Positions 1 to 8,082 of a stretch of DNA of 64,000 nt are shown here, in pieces. The stretch is from assembly GCF_003399765.1 (NCBI RefSeq), contig NZ_NFZV01000008.1:62001-126000 (forward strand), read 5' to 3'. The notes under the pieces were generated by a model. The model was not told the origin of the DNA, searched no databases, and was given only the letters and a program-made list of their open reading frames with translations. This stretch comes from Alkalilimnicola ehrlichii. GTDB lineage: Bacteria > Pseudomonadota > Gammaproteobacteria > Nitrococcales > AK92. The translations under genes and the position numbers were made by a program. Position 1 is the first letter of the stretch. The number at the start of each line of letters is the position of its first letter.

Positions 1-200
1 GCTGGCAAGTACCGGCCTACCCCCTGCCGAAAAACCTCGACCAAGAAGTGGTGCACCGGATTGTCGTGAGAGGCGACCTGGGCATGAGCATGGCCCACAA
101 TTTCGTCCAGGACTTGCAAGAAGCCCTGACGACGTTAAACAATGCCCACCTGGTCTTCCACCAGAAGCACACCGTAACGCGCTACGGCTTTACCCACTAG
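1..200 (+). CDS. gad: Glutamate decarboxylase, C-terminal end (partial)
   Basis: Only the last 65 codons of the gene are in the window; it enters from the left edge and stops with TAG at 198-200. The translated tail begins WQVPAYPLPKN and continues with HRIVVRGDLGM, which matches the C-terminal domain of PLP-dependent glutamate decarboxylases of the GadB type, including the GWQVPA block. In the family the enzyme converts glutamate to GABA with proton consumption and serves acid resistance. The protein ends in GFTH; in E. coli GadB the last residues (ending KHT) fold over the active site at neutral pH, so the terminal histidine here may play the same part. The catalytic lysine lies outside the window. 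The family call rests on the tail alone but the match is good. Confidence 0.8.
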   Translation, partial: WQVPAYPLPKNLDQEVVHRIVVRGDLGMSMAHNFVQDLQEALTTLNNAHLVFHQKHTVTRYGFTH

Positions 201-267
201 CCGGCGCCGAATGCCGTGCCCGCCGCTTAGCCAGAAGCGGACGCCCGCCGCATAACGATGTTATCTT

Positions 268-296
268 AGAACCTGCCCCGCCAACGGGTGGGTTCT
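268..296 (+). terminator. Possible terminator hairpin after gad
   Basis: AGAACC at 268-273 pairs with GGTTCT at 291-296, and an inner CCCG/CGGG stem extends it. It lies 68 bases after the gad stop and before the dehydrogenase gene. There is no following T-run, so factor-independent termination is uncertain. Confidence 0.3.
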
Positions 297-377
297 GCCG
301 CTATACGGCGCAGAAGCAGAAGATCAAGGAAACAAGCGCTCGCCTAACCATTACGAGTACGAGAAGGAATTCGACTT

Positions 378-1274
378 ATGAAGACCATCGTTATAACGGG
401 CGTCACCTCGGGCTTCGGGCGCAGCTGGCTTTATCAACTGGATGCCGCCGGGCCGGCGAAGCTGTTCGTGCTCGCCCGTAACGAAGTCAAGCTAGCCAGC
501 ATGCTCGCCAAACAAGCCTTGCGCAACGAGCTCCATGTGATCCCTTGCGATCTGGCTTCGCTACAATCGGTCGCCAATGCCGCCGACGAGATTAGGCGCC
601 AAACCGAAGTCGTCGATGTACTGATCAACAATGCCGGCGTGTGGAGCGAAGACGCCTTCACGCCCTCGGCCGATGGGATCGAACTCACGCTGGCCGTCAA
701 TCACCTCGCCCCTTATTTATTGACGGGCAAACTGCTCGACCGTTTAACCGACGCCACTCAAGGAAGGGTCGTCAACACCGCCTCGTTCCGCCATGCCGAT
801 GCCAACGTCGACACGAACGATATCGAACTAAAAAACGGCTACAGCGCGGAACGCGCCTACTGCAACAGCAAGCTCTACAGCATCTTATTCACCAAGCAGC
901 TAGCCGCCGCCACGGCGCAAAGCGCACTGACGGTCAACTGCTTCGACCCCGGCATAGTCGACACGCCTATGCTCAAGCAAGCATTCCCGAAACCGCTGAC
1001 ATTTATCTACCCCTGGTTCCGCAAACACTTCGCCCGTGCCCCCAGCAAAGGTGCGGAAACCGGCGTCTATCTTTCCTTATCGCCGGCCTGCCAAACCATT
1101 TCCGGCGAATATTTTAAAGACTGCGCCGTCAAGCCGCTGCGCGGATTCAACAAAAAACGGCTCGCCCTAGCCGACTGGCTATGGCAAGAAAGCGTTCGCC
1201 TTACCGGCTTCGACTACCCCCTACCAAGCACAAACGGCACAGCTATCGAACAGGACAGCACCCTGGCCGAGTAG
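378..1274 (+). CDS. Short-chain dehydrogenase/reductase (SDR), retinol-dehydrogenase-like
   Basis: This 298-residue protein is a classical NAD(P)-dependent oxidoreductase of the SDR superfamily. The nucleotide-binding motif TGVTSGFG is at residues 7-14, the NNAG motif follows near residue 85, and the catalytic tyrosine/lysine pair is YCNSK near residue 160, preceded by NTASF, which holds the usual catalytic serine position. The length and the long C-terminal extension after the active site resemble retinol dehydrogenase/WW-domain-oxidoreductase-like bacterial members. The start ATG is preceded by AAGGA at a workable distance. It is a single gene between gad and the type VI secretion operon. 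The substrate cannot be inferred from context. Confidence 0.85.
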   Translation: MKTIVITGVTSGFGRSWLYQLDAAGPAKLFVLARNEVKLASMLAKQALRNELHVIPCDLASLQSVANAADEIRRQTEVVDVLINNAGVWSEDAFTPSADGIELTLAVNHLAPYLLTGKLLDRLTDATQGRVVNTASFRHADANVDTNDIELKNGYSAERAYCNSKLYSILFTKQLAAATAQSALTVNCFDPGIVDTPMLKQAFPKPLTFIYPWFRKHFARAPSKGAETGVYLSLSPACQTISGEYFKDCAVKPLRGFNKKRLALADWLWQESVRLTGFDYPLPSTNGTAIEQDSTLAE

Positions 1275-1528
1275 CCAGGAGCGACTAAGCTCGCCGAGCA
1301 AACAACCCGCCCCCCCCCGCCTGGCGCTCCCTTAGCGTCACCCGCCACTCGTTGGCGGACCTTTTGCACCCGCCTTTCTACACGTCTGGAGCGCATGCGA
1401 AAATTCCCTTATCCTATTATGCGAACGCCGATTTTCACCCTGCGGCCGTTCGCTTTAGGAAGCCCATCGGCCACCTACCGACCCACTACGACATAACAAC
1501 CAATGCCCTGTCGCAAGGAGCCGCGACC

Positions 1529-1963
1529 ATGAACAATAACAACGTCACCCCGATCTCCCACGCCCGCACCACCGCTACCGGCGAACTAGCCACGGTGGCC
1601 AGCGCCCGCGCCGGCGAAGCGCTCACCGTCGCCCGCCACGACGGCCTCACCCTGCCGGTAGCCGGCCACTTAAGCCACGTCGACTACCTCGCCGAAGGCG
1701 ACATCGTCACCCTCGCCCCCGACCCGCGCGCCGCCGAGGCCGCCATTGTCACCGGCCGTCTGCGCCGGGCGGGCGAGGACATCCCCTTCCGCTACCAAGA
1801 CGGCCGCCTGCACCTAACGGCCGGTAAAAAGCTAGTGCTGCAAGCCGGCCACAGCACCGTCGAGCTGAGCGCCGACGGCCACATCGCCATCGACGGTAAG
1901 AGCGTTGGCGTAACGGGAGATAATCGGCTAGCCCTCGGCAGTCGCACCATCGCACTGAACTAA
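1529..1963 (+). CDS. Small VgrG-tip-like protein of a T6SS cargo operon (DUF6484/DUF3540-like)
   Basis: The frame is open further upstream, but the ATG at 1529 follows AAGGAG at 8 bases, so this start is chosen, giving 144 residues. The central part (GHLSHVDYLAEGDIV onward) looks like an OB-fold or gp5-like segment, and the C-terminal part (KLVLQAGHSTVELSADGHI) has the alternating hydrophobic/polar pattern of the VgrG C-terminal beta-prism. Small proteins of this kind occur in T6SS gene sets together with DUF2169 and DUF4150 proteins, as here. It opens the operon that continues with the TIGR02270 gene 13 bases later. It probably helps load or cap the PAAR cargo. The exact family name is uncertain; the T6SS link rests on structure-like pattern and neighbours. 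Confidence 0.6.
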   Translation: MNNNNVTPISHARTTATGELATVASARAGEALTVARHDGLTLPVAGHLSHVDYLAEGDIVTLAPDPRAAEAAIVTGRLRRAGEDIPFRYQDGRLHLTAGKKLVLQAGHSTVELSADGHIAIDGKSVGVTGDNRLALGSRTIALN

Positions 1964-1976
1964 GGGGCAGGCGCCC

Positions 1977-3206
1977 ATGCGGAGTTTGCTTCTCAAAAGC
2001 CACCTGCGCTCAGCCGCCGACGCCTACCGACAGCGCGGCTTATGGTTGAGCCAAGCCGTGGTCGATGCCGATGCGCTGGACCGACTAGAGCAGCGCTTAC
2101 AGTTACACCTGGGTGCACTCGTAGAAGCCACACGGTACACGGGGCCGGAGCCGGAGAAACCGCACGAGGCATTTCTTAAGGCCGCGCTAGTTAGCCTGCG
2201 CTGCGATAGCGCCGCGTCGGCGGAGACCTGGTTGGACCCGCTACGCGCCGGCGGAGCCATGGCCGAGGCCGCATTCGAGGCTTATGCCCTGTATCCGCCG
2301 GCGAATCCCGGCGACATCTTCATGCCGCTGTACGAAACGGAATCGGCGTTACGCGCTCCGCTGTTACGACTGTGGCAACGGACTCAAACACCGCTGGCCG
2401 AAGGCTTGCTCAACGCCGCGGAACGCCAGAACGAGGACGCAGCGCTCAAAGCGGCGGCGTTGCATTATGCCGCCGAGAACGCCGCGACGGGTGTAGAACC
2501 CTTTCGCGCCTATTATCTGCCCTTGCGTCAGGACGCCTCCCATGCCGAGCGGCTACCGGTAACGGTGTTAGAGGCCGCCTGTTGGGGCGGTTTCCTGCGC
2601 GGCGACCCGGAACTCGATGTCTGCTTGCCGCGCGCCGTGGAGGCGCTAGGGCCGGAGGCCGGCAAGCCCCTGCTACGGTTATTGGCACTTCAAGGCGCAC
2701 CGGAAAGTGCCGAGATCCTACGCCAATGCGTAGCCGGCGATCCGCCGTTCGCGATGTATCTGATGGGCTTATACGGCCATACGAGCATCAAAGCCGACTT
2801 GATCGCCGGCATGGCAAAAGCGGAGAGCACCGAACAGGCAGCGGCCGCCTGGCACTGGATCACCGGCGCGACACCCGCCCGCAAACAGCGCCTAGCGGTC
2901 GTGGACGCGGACCCCGCCGCCCAGCCGGCGGACAGCGGCGAAGTACCCGACCCCGATGTCGTCGCCGAAACCTGGCCCGAGGCCGCCGGCGCGGCCAGGT
3001 TGCTCGCCGGCCAGCCGCTGAGCGCCGCCAGCGCCCAGCGTACCGCCAACGCCTACGCCGGACGTGCCGGCCACGATGCCCTCGCTCTGCTGGCCCGCGA
3101 GCGCACCACGCCCCTTGGCCTCGACCCCGAAGGATGGATCGCCCGCCGTCGACGCCGACTGCAAGAAACCGCCGCCGACATCGGCAAGGAAGCGCAGCAT
3201 GCTTGA
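1977..3206 (+). CDS. TIGR02270 family T6SS-associated protein
   Basis: The 409-residue protein has the pattern of the TIGR02270 family, a helical-repeat protein of unknown function found next to type VI secretion genes. Features seen are an N-terminal segment rich in leucine heptads, GDIFMPLYETESALRAPLLR in the middle, a run of HEAT-like helices (LPRAVEALG, LLRLLALQGAPESAEIL), and a C-terminal stretch after residue 290 that is acidic and Ala-rich, ending with a WIARRRRRLQ segment. The start has AGGGG about 10 bases upstream. The 3' end overlaps the DUF2169 gene by 8 bases, indicating translational coupling. A scaffold or chaperone role is plausible; no enzymatic motif is visible. Confidence 0.7.
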   Translation: MRSLLLKSHLRSAADAYRQRGLWLSQAVVDADALDRLEQRLQLHLGALVEATRYTGPEPEKPHEAFLKAALVSLRCDSAASAETWLDPLRAGGAMAEAAFEAYALYPPANPGDIFMPLYETESALRAPLLRLWQRTQTPLAEGLLNAAERQNEDAALKAAALHYAAENAATGVEPFRAYYLPLRQDASHAERLPVTVLEAACWGGFLRGDPELDVCLPRAVEALGPEAGKPLLRLLALQGAPESAEILRQCVAGDPPFAMYLMGLYGHTSIKADLIAGMAKAESTEQAAAAWHWITGATPARKQRLAVVDADPAAQPADSGEVPDPDVVAETWPEAAGAARLLAGQPLSAASAQRTANAYAGRAGHDALALLARERTTPLGLDPEGWIARRRRRLQETAADIGKEAQHA

Positions 3207-4245
3207 GCTCGTCAACGACAGCCCCTGGCAAGCCGGTTTGTACTCCGGGTGGGATCGGCAAGCGCAGTTCCAGCAAACGCTGGTGATTAAGGCAGGCTTT
3301 AGCTTCGACGACGCCGGCCTACTGACGCCGCTCACGCCAAGCGCCGAGATACAAACCGCCGATGCCTACCACGGCGAACCGGAAGACAGCAGCCTGGCCG
3401 CCGCGGATGAGAGCGTTCCCTACAAGGAAGGCGGCGAAATCCTACTCACCGGCACAGCCCACCCACCTAGGCCCGGCGTGCGCGCGATGGAAACCGAACT
3501 CGCCCTGGCAAGGGCGGACGCCGCACCGTGGCGCAAAGTGCTGCGGATCGTCGGCCGCCGTCAGTGGGAAAGACGGCTCCTCATGTGGCTACCCAGCGAT
3601 GCCGTACCGCTGGAGCCGTTGCCCCTACGCTACGAATACGCCTTCGGCGGCAAAGATCCCAAACGCGGCGCGGTGGACGAGCGCAACCCCGCCGGCCGAG
3701 GCTACGCCAAGTACGGGCGGGTGCAAAAAGACCAGCCGCTTCCGCAGATCGAGCAAGGGCCCAAATTCATCACCTCCGGCTCCCACCAACCCGAGCCGGC
3801 CGGCTATGGCCCGCTGGCGCCGCGCTGGGCATCGCGGCGCATGCACACGCCCACGGCCGACAACGAGGCGGTAACCCTCGGGTTGCCGCCTTACAAAGGC
3901 CCGCTGCCGGCCCTGCAACACAACGCAGCGCCACCCGATCAACGCTTCCCCGCCCCCTTTATCGGCGGCGAAACGCTGCGGCTGCGCGGCTTTTTCCCCA
4001 CCACCCGCACCGTCGAACTGACCCTGCCCACGATCGTACCGCGCGTGCGGTTCGTGCTGGACAACCAGGCCGAGAGCGTCCGACCGGTCTGCGACACCCT
4101 CCTGATCGACACCGACCGGCACCAGCTGCACCTGCTCTGGCGGAGCGGGTTCGCCTGGTCGCCCACCAGCCGGAAAGTCGGCTGGGTTTTCGTCAGCGAA
4201 CCGCCCGCGGCGGTGCCCGCCAAGGAGGAGAGAAAAGCCTCATGA
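3199..4245 (+). CDS. DUF2169 domain protein, T6SS effector adaptor/chaperone
   Basis: The frame is open from 3064, but the ATG at 3199 gives the canonical DUF2169 N terminus (NDSPWQAGLYSGWDRQ), so the protein is 348 residues. Family hallmarks seen are LVIKAGFSF, LLTGTAHPP near residue 85, LPLRYEYAFGG with the following NPAGRGY, and FFPTTRTVELTLPTIVPR near residue 270. DUF2169 proteins are encoded with DUF4150 PAAR-type effectors, and members have been implicated as adaptors that stabilise the PAAR cargo for loading. The gene overlaps its upstream neighbour and shares ATGA with its downstream neighbour, so it sits mid-operon. It is expected to be cytosolic. Confidence 0.88.
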   Translation: MLELVNDSPWQAGLYSGWDRQAQFQQTLVIKAGFSFDDAGLLTPLTPSAEIQTADAYHGEPEDSSLAAADESVPYKEGGEILLTGTAHPPRPGVRAMETELALARADAAPWRKVLRIVGRRQWERRLLMWLPSDAVPLEPLPLRYEYAFGGKDPKRGAVDERNPAGRGYAKYGRVQKDQPLPQIEQGPKFITSGSHQPEPAGYGPLAPRWASRRMHTPTADNEAVTLGLPPYKGPLPALQHNAAPPDQRFPAPFIGGETLRLRGFFPTTRTVELTLPTIVPRVRFVLDNQAESVRPVCDTLLIDTDRHQLHLLWRSGFAWSPTSRKVGWVFVSEPPAAVPAKEERKAS

Positions 4246-5444
4246 GCGACTACCCCGTCATCCTCGGCTCCGGCCTCTGTACGCTGGCGGGCGACGCCCC
4301 GCAATCGGCGCTGGCGTTAGTGGAAACCCACTACAACGGCGCGGCGCCCGAGCCCACGCTGACCGTCCCGGCGGCACGCACCGAAGCCGGCACGCCAGCC
4401 CTTACCGCCCGTGCCGGGGCCGCCGAGCCGTCCCTCGCAGAGCTCATGCAACAGCTTGGTACCGAGCCACAAGAAGACTACAGCACCCCCGGCGCCCAAC
4501 TGGAAACGCTAACGCGCCCCTTCTGCCTCGGCGACAGCCCCGAGGCGCGCATTACGGCCTTAGCCGCCCGCGCCCTCAACGCGCTGTTGACCACGCTACC
4601 GCCGGCGGCGCTCGCCGGCAACGTGCTCATCCACTTCGCCGTGCCGGCGCGCGACACGCACCGCGGCCGCCACCTCGATGCCCCTCATTTAACGCGCACG
4701 CTAAAACAACTCCACCCCGCGCTAAGAAACGCCGAGGTACGCTTGCAACCCAACACCCAGGGGGTGACGGCGCAACTCCAAACCGTGCTGGACGAATGGC
4801 CCGACGCGCACTGGGATACCGTCCTGTTCGGCGGCGCGGACTCCTTGCTGGACGAGCCCACCGTACTCGATCTCATCTTCGCCGAGCGCGCCGCCACCAC
4901 GGAAAACCCCGACGGCGTCGTCGCCGGCGAAGCGGCGGCCTGCCTCGCACTCGCCCGCACCGTGCCCGAGGGCACCGACACGCCCCTCAGCGTCATCGCC
5001 GGCGTCGGCCGCGAGCCGGAACCGTTAGTCGGGCAAGGCGACCGCAAAACCATGCATGGGCTACCGCGGGCTGCCGAACACGCGCTGACGGCCGCGGGCA
5101 TCAGCGCGAACGACGTCTGGGCCGTCTCCGTCAACCTCCTCGGCGACCCGGTCAACCGTTACGAATGGCAGCAACTGCAACGCCGCCTGTGGCCGCCGGA
5201 GTATGGGCAACGGCTGGCCGAGCGGCTGCCGCCGCTACAACGGCCCGCCGGCACCTTCGGCGACACCGGCGCCGCCGCCTTACCGCTACAGCTGGCACTC
5301 ATGCATGCGCGCTACGCGCACCACGCACAACTAAGCCGCTACGGCTTTAGCGCCGCCGGCCCCAGCCTGATCTGCGAAGCCGACGACATACCGATGCGCG
5401 GGGTCATCTGCCTGCGCCCGAACAACAACGGACACCGTGCCTGA
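4242..5444 (+). CDS. Thiolase-fold (beta-ketoacyl-synthase-like) T6SS-associated protein without catalytic cysteine
   Basis: The ATG at 4242 overlaps the DUF2169 stop as ATGA and follows AAGGAGGAG, so this start is chosen although the frame is open further upstream; 400 residues. The fold is suggested by DTVLFGGADSLLDE near residue 200, which corresponds to the GG..D/E strand of ketoacyl synthases, by VVAGEAAACLALAR, and by TFGDTGAAALPLQLALM, which resembles the C-terminal GH..GAAG block. The cysteine nucleophile expected N-terminal to the GGAD strand is absent and no DxACSS motif exists. Such proteins accompany DUF2169 and DUF4150 genes in T6SS loci. It is therefore more likely a structural partner than an active condensing enzyme. 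Function is inferred from context. Confidence 0.75.
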   Translation: MSDYPVILGSGLCTLAGDAPQSALALVETHYNGAAPEPTLTVPAARTEAGTPALTARAGAAEPSLAELMQQLGTEPQEDYSTPGAQLETLTRPFCLGDSPEARITALAARALNALLTTLPPAALAGNVLIHFAVPARDTHRGRHLDAPHLTRTLKQLHPALRNAEVRLQPNTQGVTAQLQTVLDEWPDAHWDTVLFGGADSLLDEPTVLDLIFAERAATTENPDGVVAGEAAACLALARTVPEGTDTPLSVIAGVGREPEPLVGQGDRKTMHGLPRAAEHALTAAGISANDVWAVSVNLLGDPVNRYEWQQLQRRLWPPEYGQRLAERLPPLQRPAGTFGDTGAAALPLQLALMHARYAHHAQLSRYGFSAAGPSLICEADDIPMRGVICLRPNNNGHRA

Positions 5445-5461
5445 CAAGGAAGATCAAAAAC

Positions 5462-6019
5462 ATGGGCAACAACGTACTGGTTAATGGTCGCACCTGGGTC
5501 CATAGCGGCTCGGGCGGGGTGGTCAACACCGTCGACGTCTGCCGCACGCCAAGCGGCAAAGGCACGGACGATGTGCCGTACAACAACGTCGCCGTCTCGG
5601 CCGACGCCAGCGGCACGGCGCGCAGTATCACCATCAACGGCTGCCCGGTCTGCACCGTCGGCTCCGTGTTCGGCAAAAGCATCGGCGACGAAGCCGGCCG
5701 CAAAGGCGGCATCCTCTCCGGCACGACAGGCGGGGCGGCGGAGCTCCTCTCCGGCTCGCCGAACGTACTCGCCGAAGGCCTGCCCGTCGTCCGCATGGGC
5801 GATATGGCCGTCTCCAACAACCAAAACACCCCACCCGTGCCCATCCAACAAGCCGGCGGCACACCGCCGGCCGCCGCCCGCGCGGCGCCGCGCAGGATCT
5901 TGAGCCGGACGAAGGCGAGTATCGGATCGTGCTGGATACAAAGCTCGATGGGTTTAACGATATTAGCCAGGTCATCGCGGCCAAAGAAAGCGGCGCTGTG
6001 GTTGACGCCTTACCCTTAA
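5462..6019 (+). CDS. DUF4150 PAAR-like spike-tip protein, probably the N-terminal domain of the following effector
   Basis: The N-terminal 140 residues are a DUF4150 (PAAR-like) domain: NNVLVNGRTWVHSGSGGVVNTV with its DVCRTP segment, VPYNNVAVSAD, CPVCTVGSVFGKS, and the repeated NVLAEGLPVVRMGD near residue 108. Such domains sharpen the VgrG spike and carry effectors. RBS: AAGGAAGA upstream of the ATG, 17 bases after the thiolase-like gene. The last 40 residues (after PPAAARAA) look like noise. At the same place the minus-one frame becomes coding-like (AAQDLEPDEGEYRIVLDTK) without a start codon upstream of 5929. One missing base around 5875-5895, a GC-rich GCC/CGC tract, would fuse this domain to the next reading frame. 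The as-written stop at 6019 is probably not real. Confidence 0.8.
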   Translation: MGNNVLVNGRTWVHSGSGGVVNTVDVCRTPSGKGTDDVPYNNVAVSADASGTARSITINGCPVCTVGSVFGKSIGDEAGRKGGILSGTTGGAAELLSGSPNVLAEGLPVVRMGDMAVSNNQNTPPVPIQQAGGTPPAAARAAPRRILSRTKASIGSCWIQSSMGLTILARSSRPKKAALWLTPYP

Positions 6020-8082
6020 GCCGGGGTAAAGCATTGGTCGACGATGATGGCGTGGTCGGCAAGCGAATACGTAGCAAAGGCTTGGTGGCCGGGTGTTATC
6101 GGGTCGGGTTGGGAATCACGTTTAGCGATATAAATCTTGATCGGCCCCTTCGTCCCGGCGGCGAAACCAGAACGTTTCGGGATGCGCTGGCAGAGCGAGG
6201 CTACCCGGTAGACGCGGATCGTTATTGGGTGCCTTTAACGATGACCGAGGCCGTCGCCGAGACAGAAGCGCTTGACGACGTCGACGCTATCCAAGGGGTA
6301 TTCCCGGTGGTTTTCGATGCCGACGATAAGCCCCGCTGGATACGTAAGGGGTGGCTATACATCTTTATCGATGACCATCTTTGGCGTGAATGCCACTCGG
6401 TAGGCAACGGGACGTTCCAAGAAGTCGACCTGTTACGTGATCAAGGTCAGGATGAACGAAGCCATCGGTACGGCCTGCCTTGGTGGGGGCTTACCTTGCC
6501 CAAGAACATTAACGGCCGGTCGCCCGCCATCAAGATGGCGTACTCCGAAGTGCAGTGGAGTTGGGAGTACATCTGTCGGTTAGGCGGCATGCACTCGAAC
6601 GACCCCCGTTGTATTCCCGAGCTTAACGAGGCGTTTGACGGAATTGCGGTCGATGCGGATTTGCGGGAAGCGCGTCTGCAAACCATTAAGCTGGAGGATA
6701 TCGGCAAAGGCGACCTCCACGATACCTACCTTATGCCGGCGGGAAAGGCGTCTCGCGCCTTTAACGAAAGGCGCTACCCCGATTTGCAGGATAAAAGCTC
6801 CCTCTACTATTTACCCAGTCTTTTTCGAGACAGTAACTCACCGATTGTTGCGCTTCACGATCCGATTGGGCAGGGCCGGCGGTTGGCGGAGCTGGCCTTA
6901 GTTGAAATTGCCGACTTCGCGCAATGGCAAAGTGGCGAGAAGGAGGAGAGCGCAGAAGGTAAATCGGCTGAGCACTCAACCAAAAGCTCCGAGGATGACG
7001 ATGTTTTAGAAGGCGGCATGCACAGCGTCATCATCGGCCGTTACGTTGAGCAGGTTATCAAAGCCGACCCTGAGATGGAAAAGCATGTCAGGGTCGAGGC
7101 CATGAAAACCCTGCTGGCCAAGTACAACGAGCGGGAGCAGGCCTTAGAGCAGCGCTTGCTCGAATTGGCCGACCAACGCTTGGCCTTGCTAACGGATGCG
7201 GCGCGGCCATGCAGCCTCCGGACCGTTTTCGAAGATTTCGAAATGGTGGCGGCCGCTTCGGCTGAAAATAAGCGCCCGCGAGCCGAATTAGGCGCGCTTG
7301 CCTACGTGAACATCCTCGAAGGCTTGAGCCAGCTCGACGACGGCAAGGCCTTTGTCGTCGCGTCGTTAAACGACGAGAGCAGCTTGCTGAATCAAGCGAT
7401 ACGGGTCATCGACAACGACCAGATGCGCGAGCGGATCAAAGCGCAAGCAAAAGCCGAAGAAGGCCTTGGGCCCAAGGAGGTGATGGCGCTGCACCAAACC
7501 GAGCCGTTACGCCCGCAAGAGGATGTGAAGAAGGAGATCGCCTCGGCGCTGAAGATCGGCAAGAAAGGTTACGATGCCTTTGAAGCGCTCGTAAGCTTGT
7601 TGGCCCGGCCCTTGGCCGAAGCCAATGAACACTGGGAGAGGATCAAGCCGGTCCTAGAGCAGATGTACGGGGTGCGTATTAGCGCCCCCGAAATCAGTTA
7701 TGCCGATTGGAAGCGCGCGCAAGGGCCGATGCCGCTGTATACCGGGCGTGGGGTGGCGGCATTTCCGATCAACCCGAACGCACGATTCGTCCCCGACACC
7801 GAGGTTCGCGTTCGCGTGGTACATTTCAACGGCGTGGCCGCCGTTTCCCAGCGCGCGCAGAGCTTCCTTGGCCGTATTCCGCCCGAAGTCATGCTGGGCA
7901 TCCAGGTCGCGAGCCTCGGCTTTGCCTGGCAAGACGTGTTCAGCAAGGGGATTCGGAGCGAGGCCGAGTTCTACGCCTTTGCCGAAACCGTGCTCAAGAC
8001 GGTGATCGCGAAGCAGGCTATCGAGGCCGTCGTCGCAAAGCGAATGGGCCAAGAGGTCGCGGGGGTCGCCGCCAAAAAATGA
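5929..8082 (+). CDS. Large T6SS effector, N-terminal and middle part (BTH_I2691/VasX-like, divergent)
   Basis: As written this is a 717-residue frame starting at a weak GTG. Coding-like sequence continues upstream of that GTG, so the true N terminus is likely the PAAR domain. Residues 75-165 hold a segment ending IRKGWLYIFIDDHLWRECH, which resembles the LRPGYLYVF..W motif of the N-terminal domain of BTH_I2691/VasX-type T6SS effectors. The middle is helical and charged (residues 320-540, with an acidic SSEDDD linker near 350). The frame stops at TGA 8080-8082, directly after an A6 run at 8074-8079. One added A keeps the frame open into the next gene. No catalytic motif of a nuclease, lipase or amidase was recognised. 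A pore-forming mode is suggested by the membrane segments of the continuation. Confidence 0.6.
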   Translation: MLDTKLDGFNDISQVIAAKESGAVVDALPLSRGKALVDDDGVVGKRIRSKGLVAGCYRVGLGITFSDINLDRPLRPGGETRTFRDALAERGYPVDADRYWVPLTMTEAVAETEALDDVDAIQGVFPVVFDADDKPRWIRKGWLYIFIDDHLWRECHSVGNGTFQEVDLLRDQGQDERSHRYGLPWWGLTLPKNINGRSPAIKMAYSEVQWSWEYICRLGGMHSNDPRCIPELNEAFDGIAVDADLREARLQTIKLEDIGKGDLHDTYLMPAGKASRAFNERRYPDLQDKSSLYYLPSLFRDSNSPIVALHDPIGQGRRLAELALVEIADFAQWQSGEKEESAEGKSAEHSTKSSEDDDVLEGGMHSVIIGRYVEQVIKADPEMEKHVRVEAMKTLLAKYNEREQALEQRLLELADQRLALLTDAARPCSLRTVFEDFEMVAAASAENKRPRAELGALAYVNILEGLSQLDDGKAFVVASLNDESSLLNQAIRVIDNDQMRERIKAQAKAEEGLGPKEVMALHQTEPLRPQEDVKKEIASALKIGKKGYDAFEALVSLLARPLAEANEHWERIKPVLEQMYGVRISAPEISYADWKRAQGPMPLYTGRGVAAFPINPNARFVPDTEVRVRVVHFNGVAAVSQRAQSFLGRIPPEVMLGIQVASLGFAWQDVFSKGIRSEAEFYAFAETVLKTVIAKQAIEAVVAKRMGQEVAGVAAKK

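Noticed and set aside
8074-8082. Programmed minus-one frameshift at the A6 run
   Set aside because: In the incoming frame the codons are GCC AAA AAA TGA, so slippage would leave a mismatch at the P site. Many other genes in the window have the same one-base deletions in homopolymers, making a sequencing error the simpler explanation.
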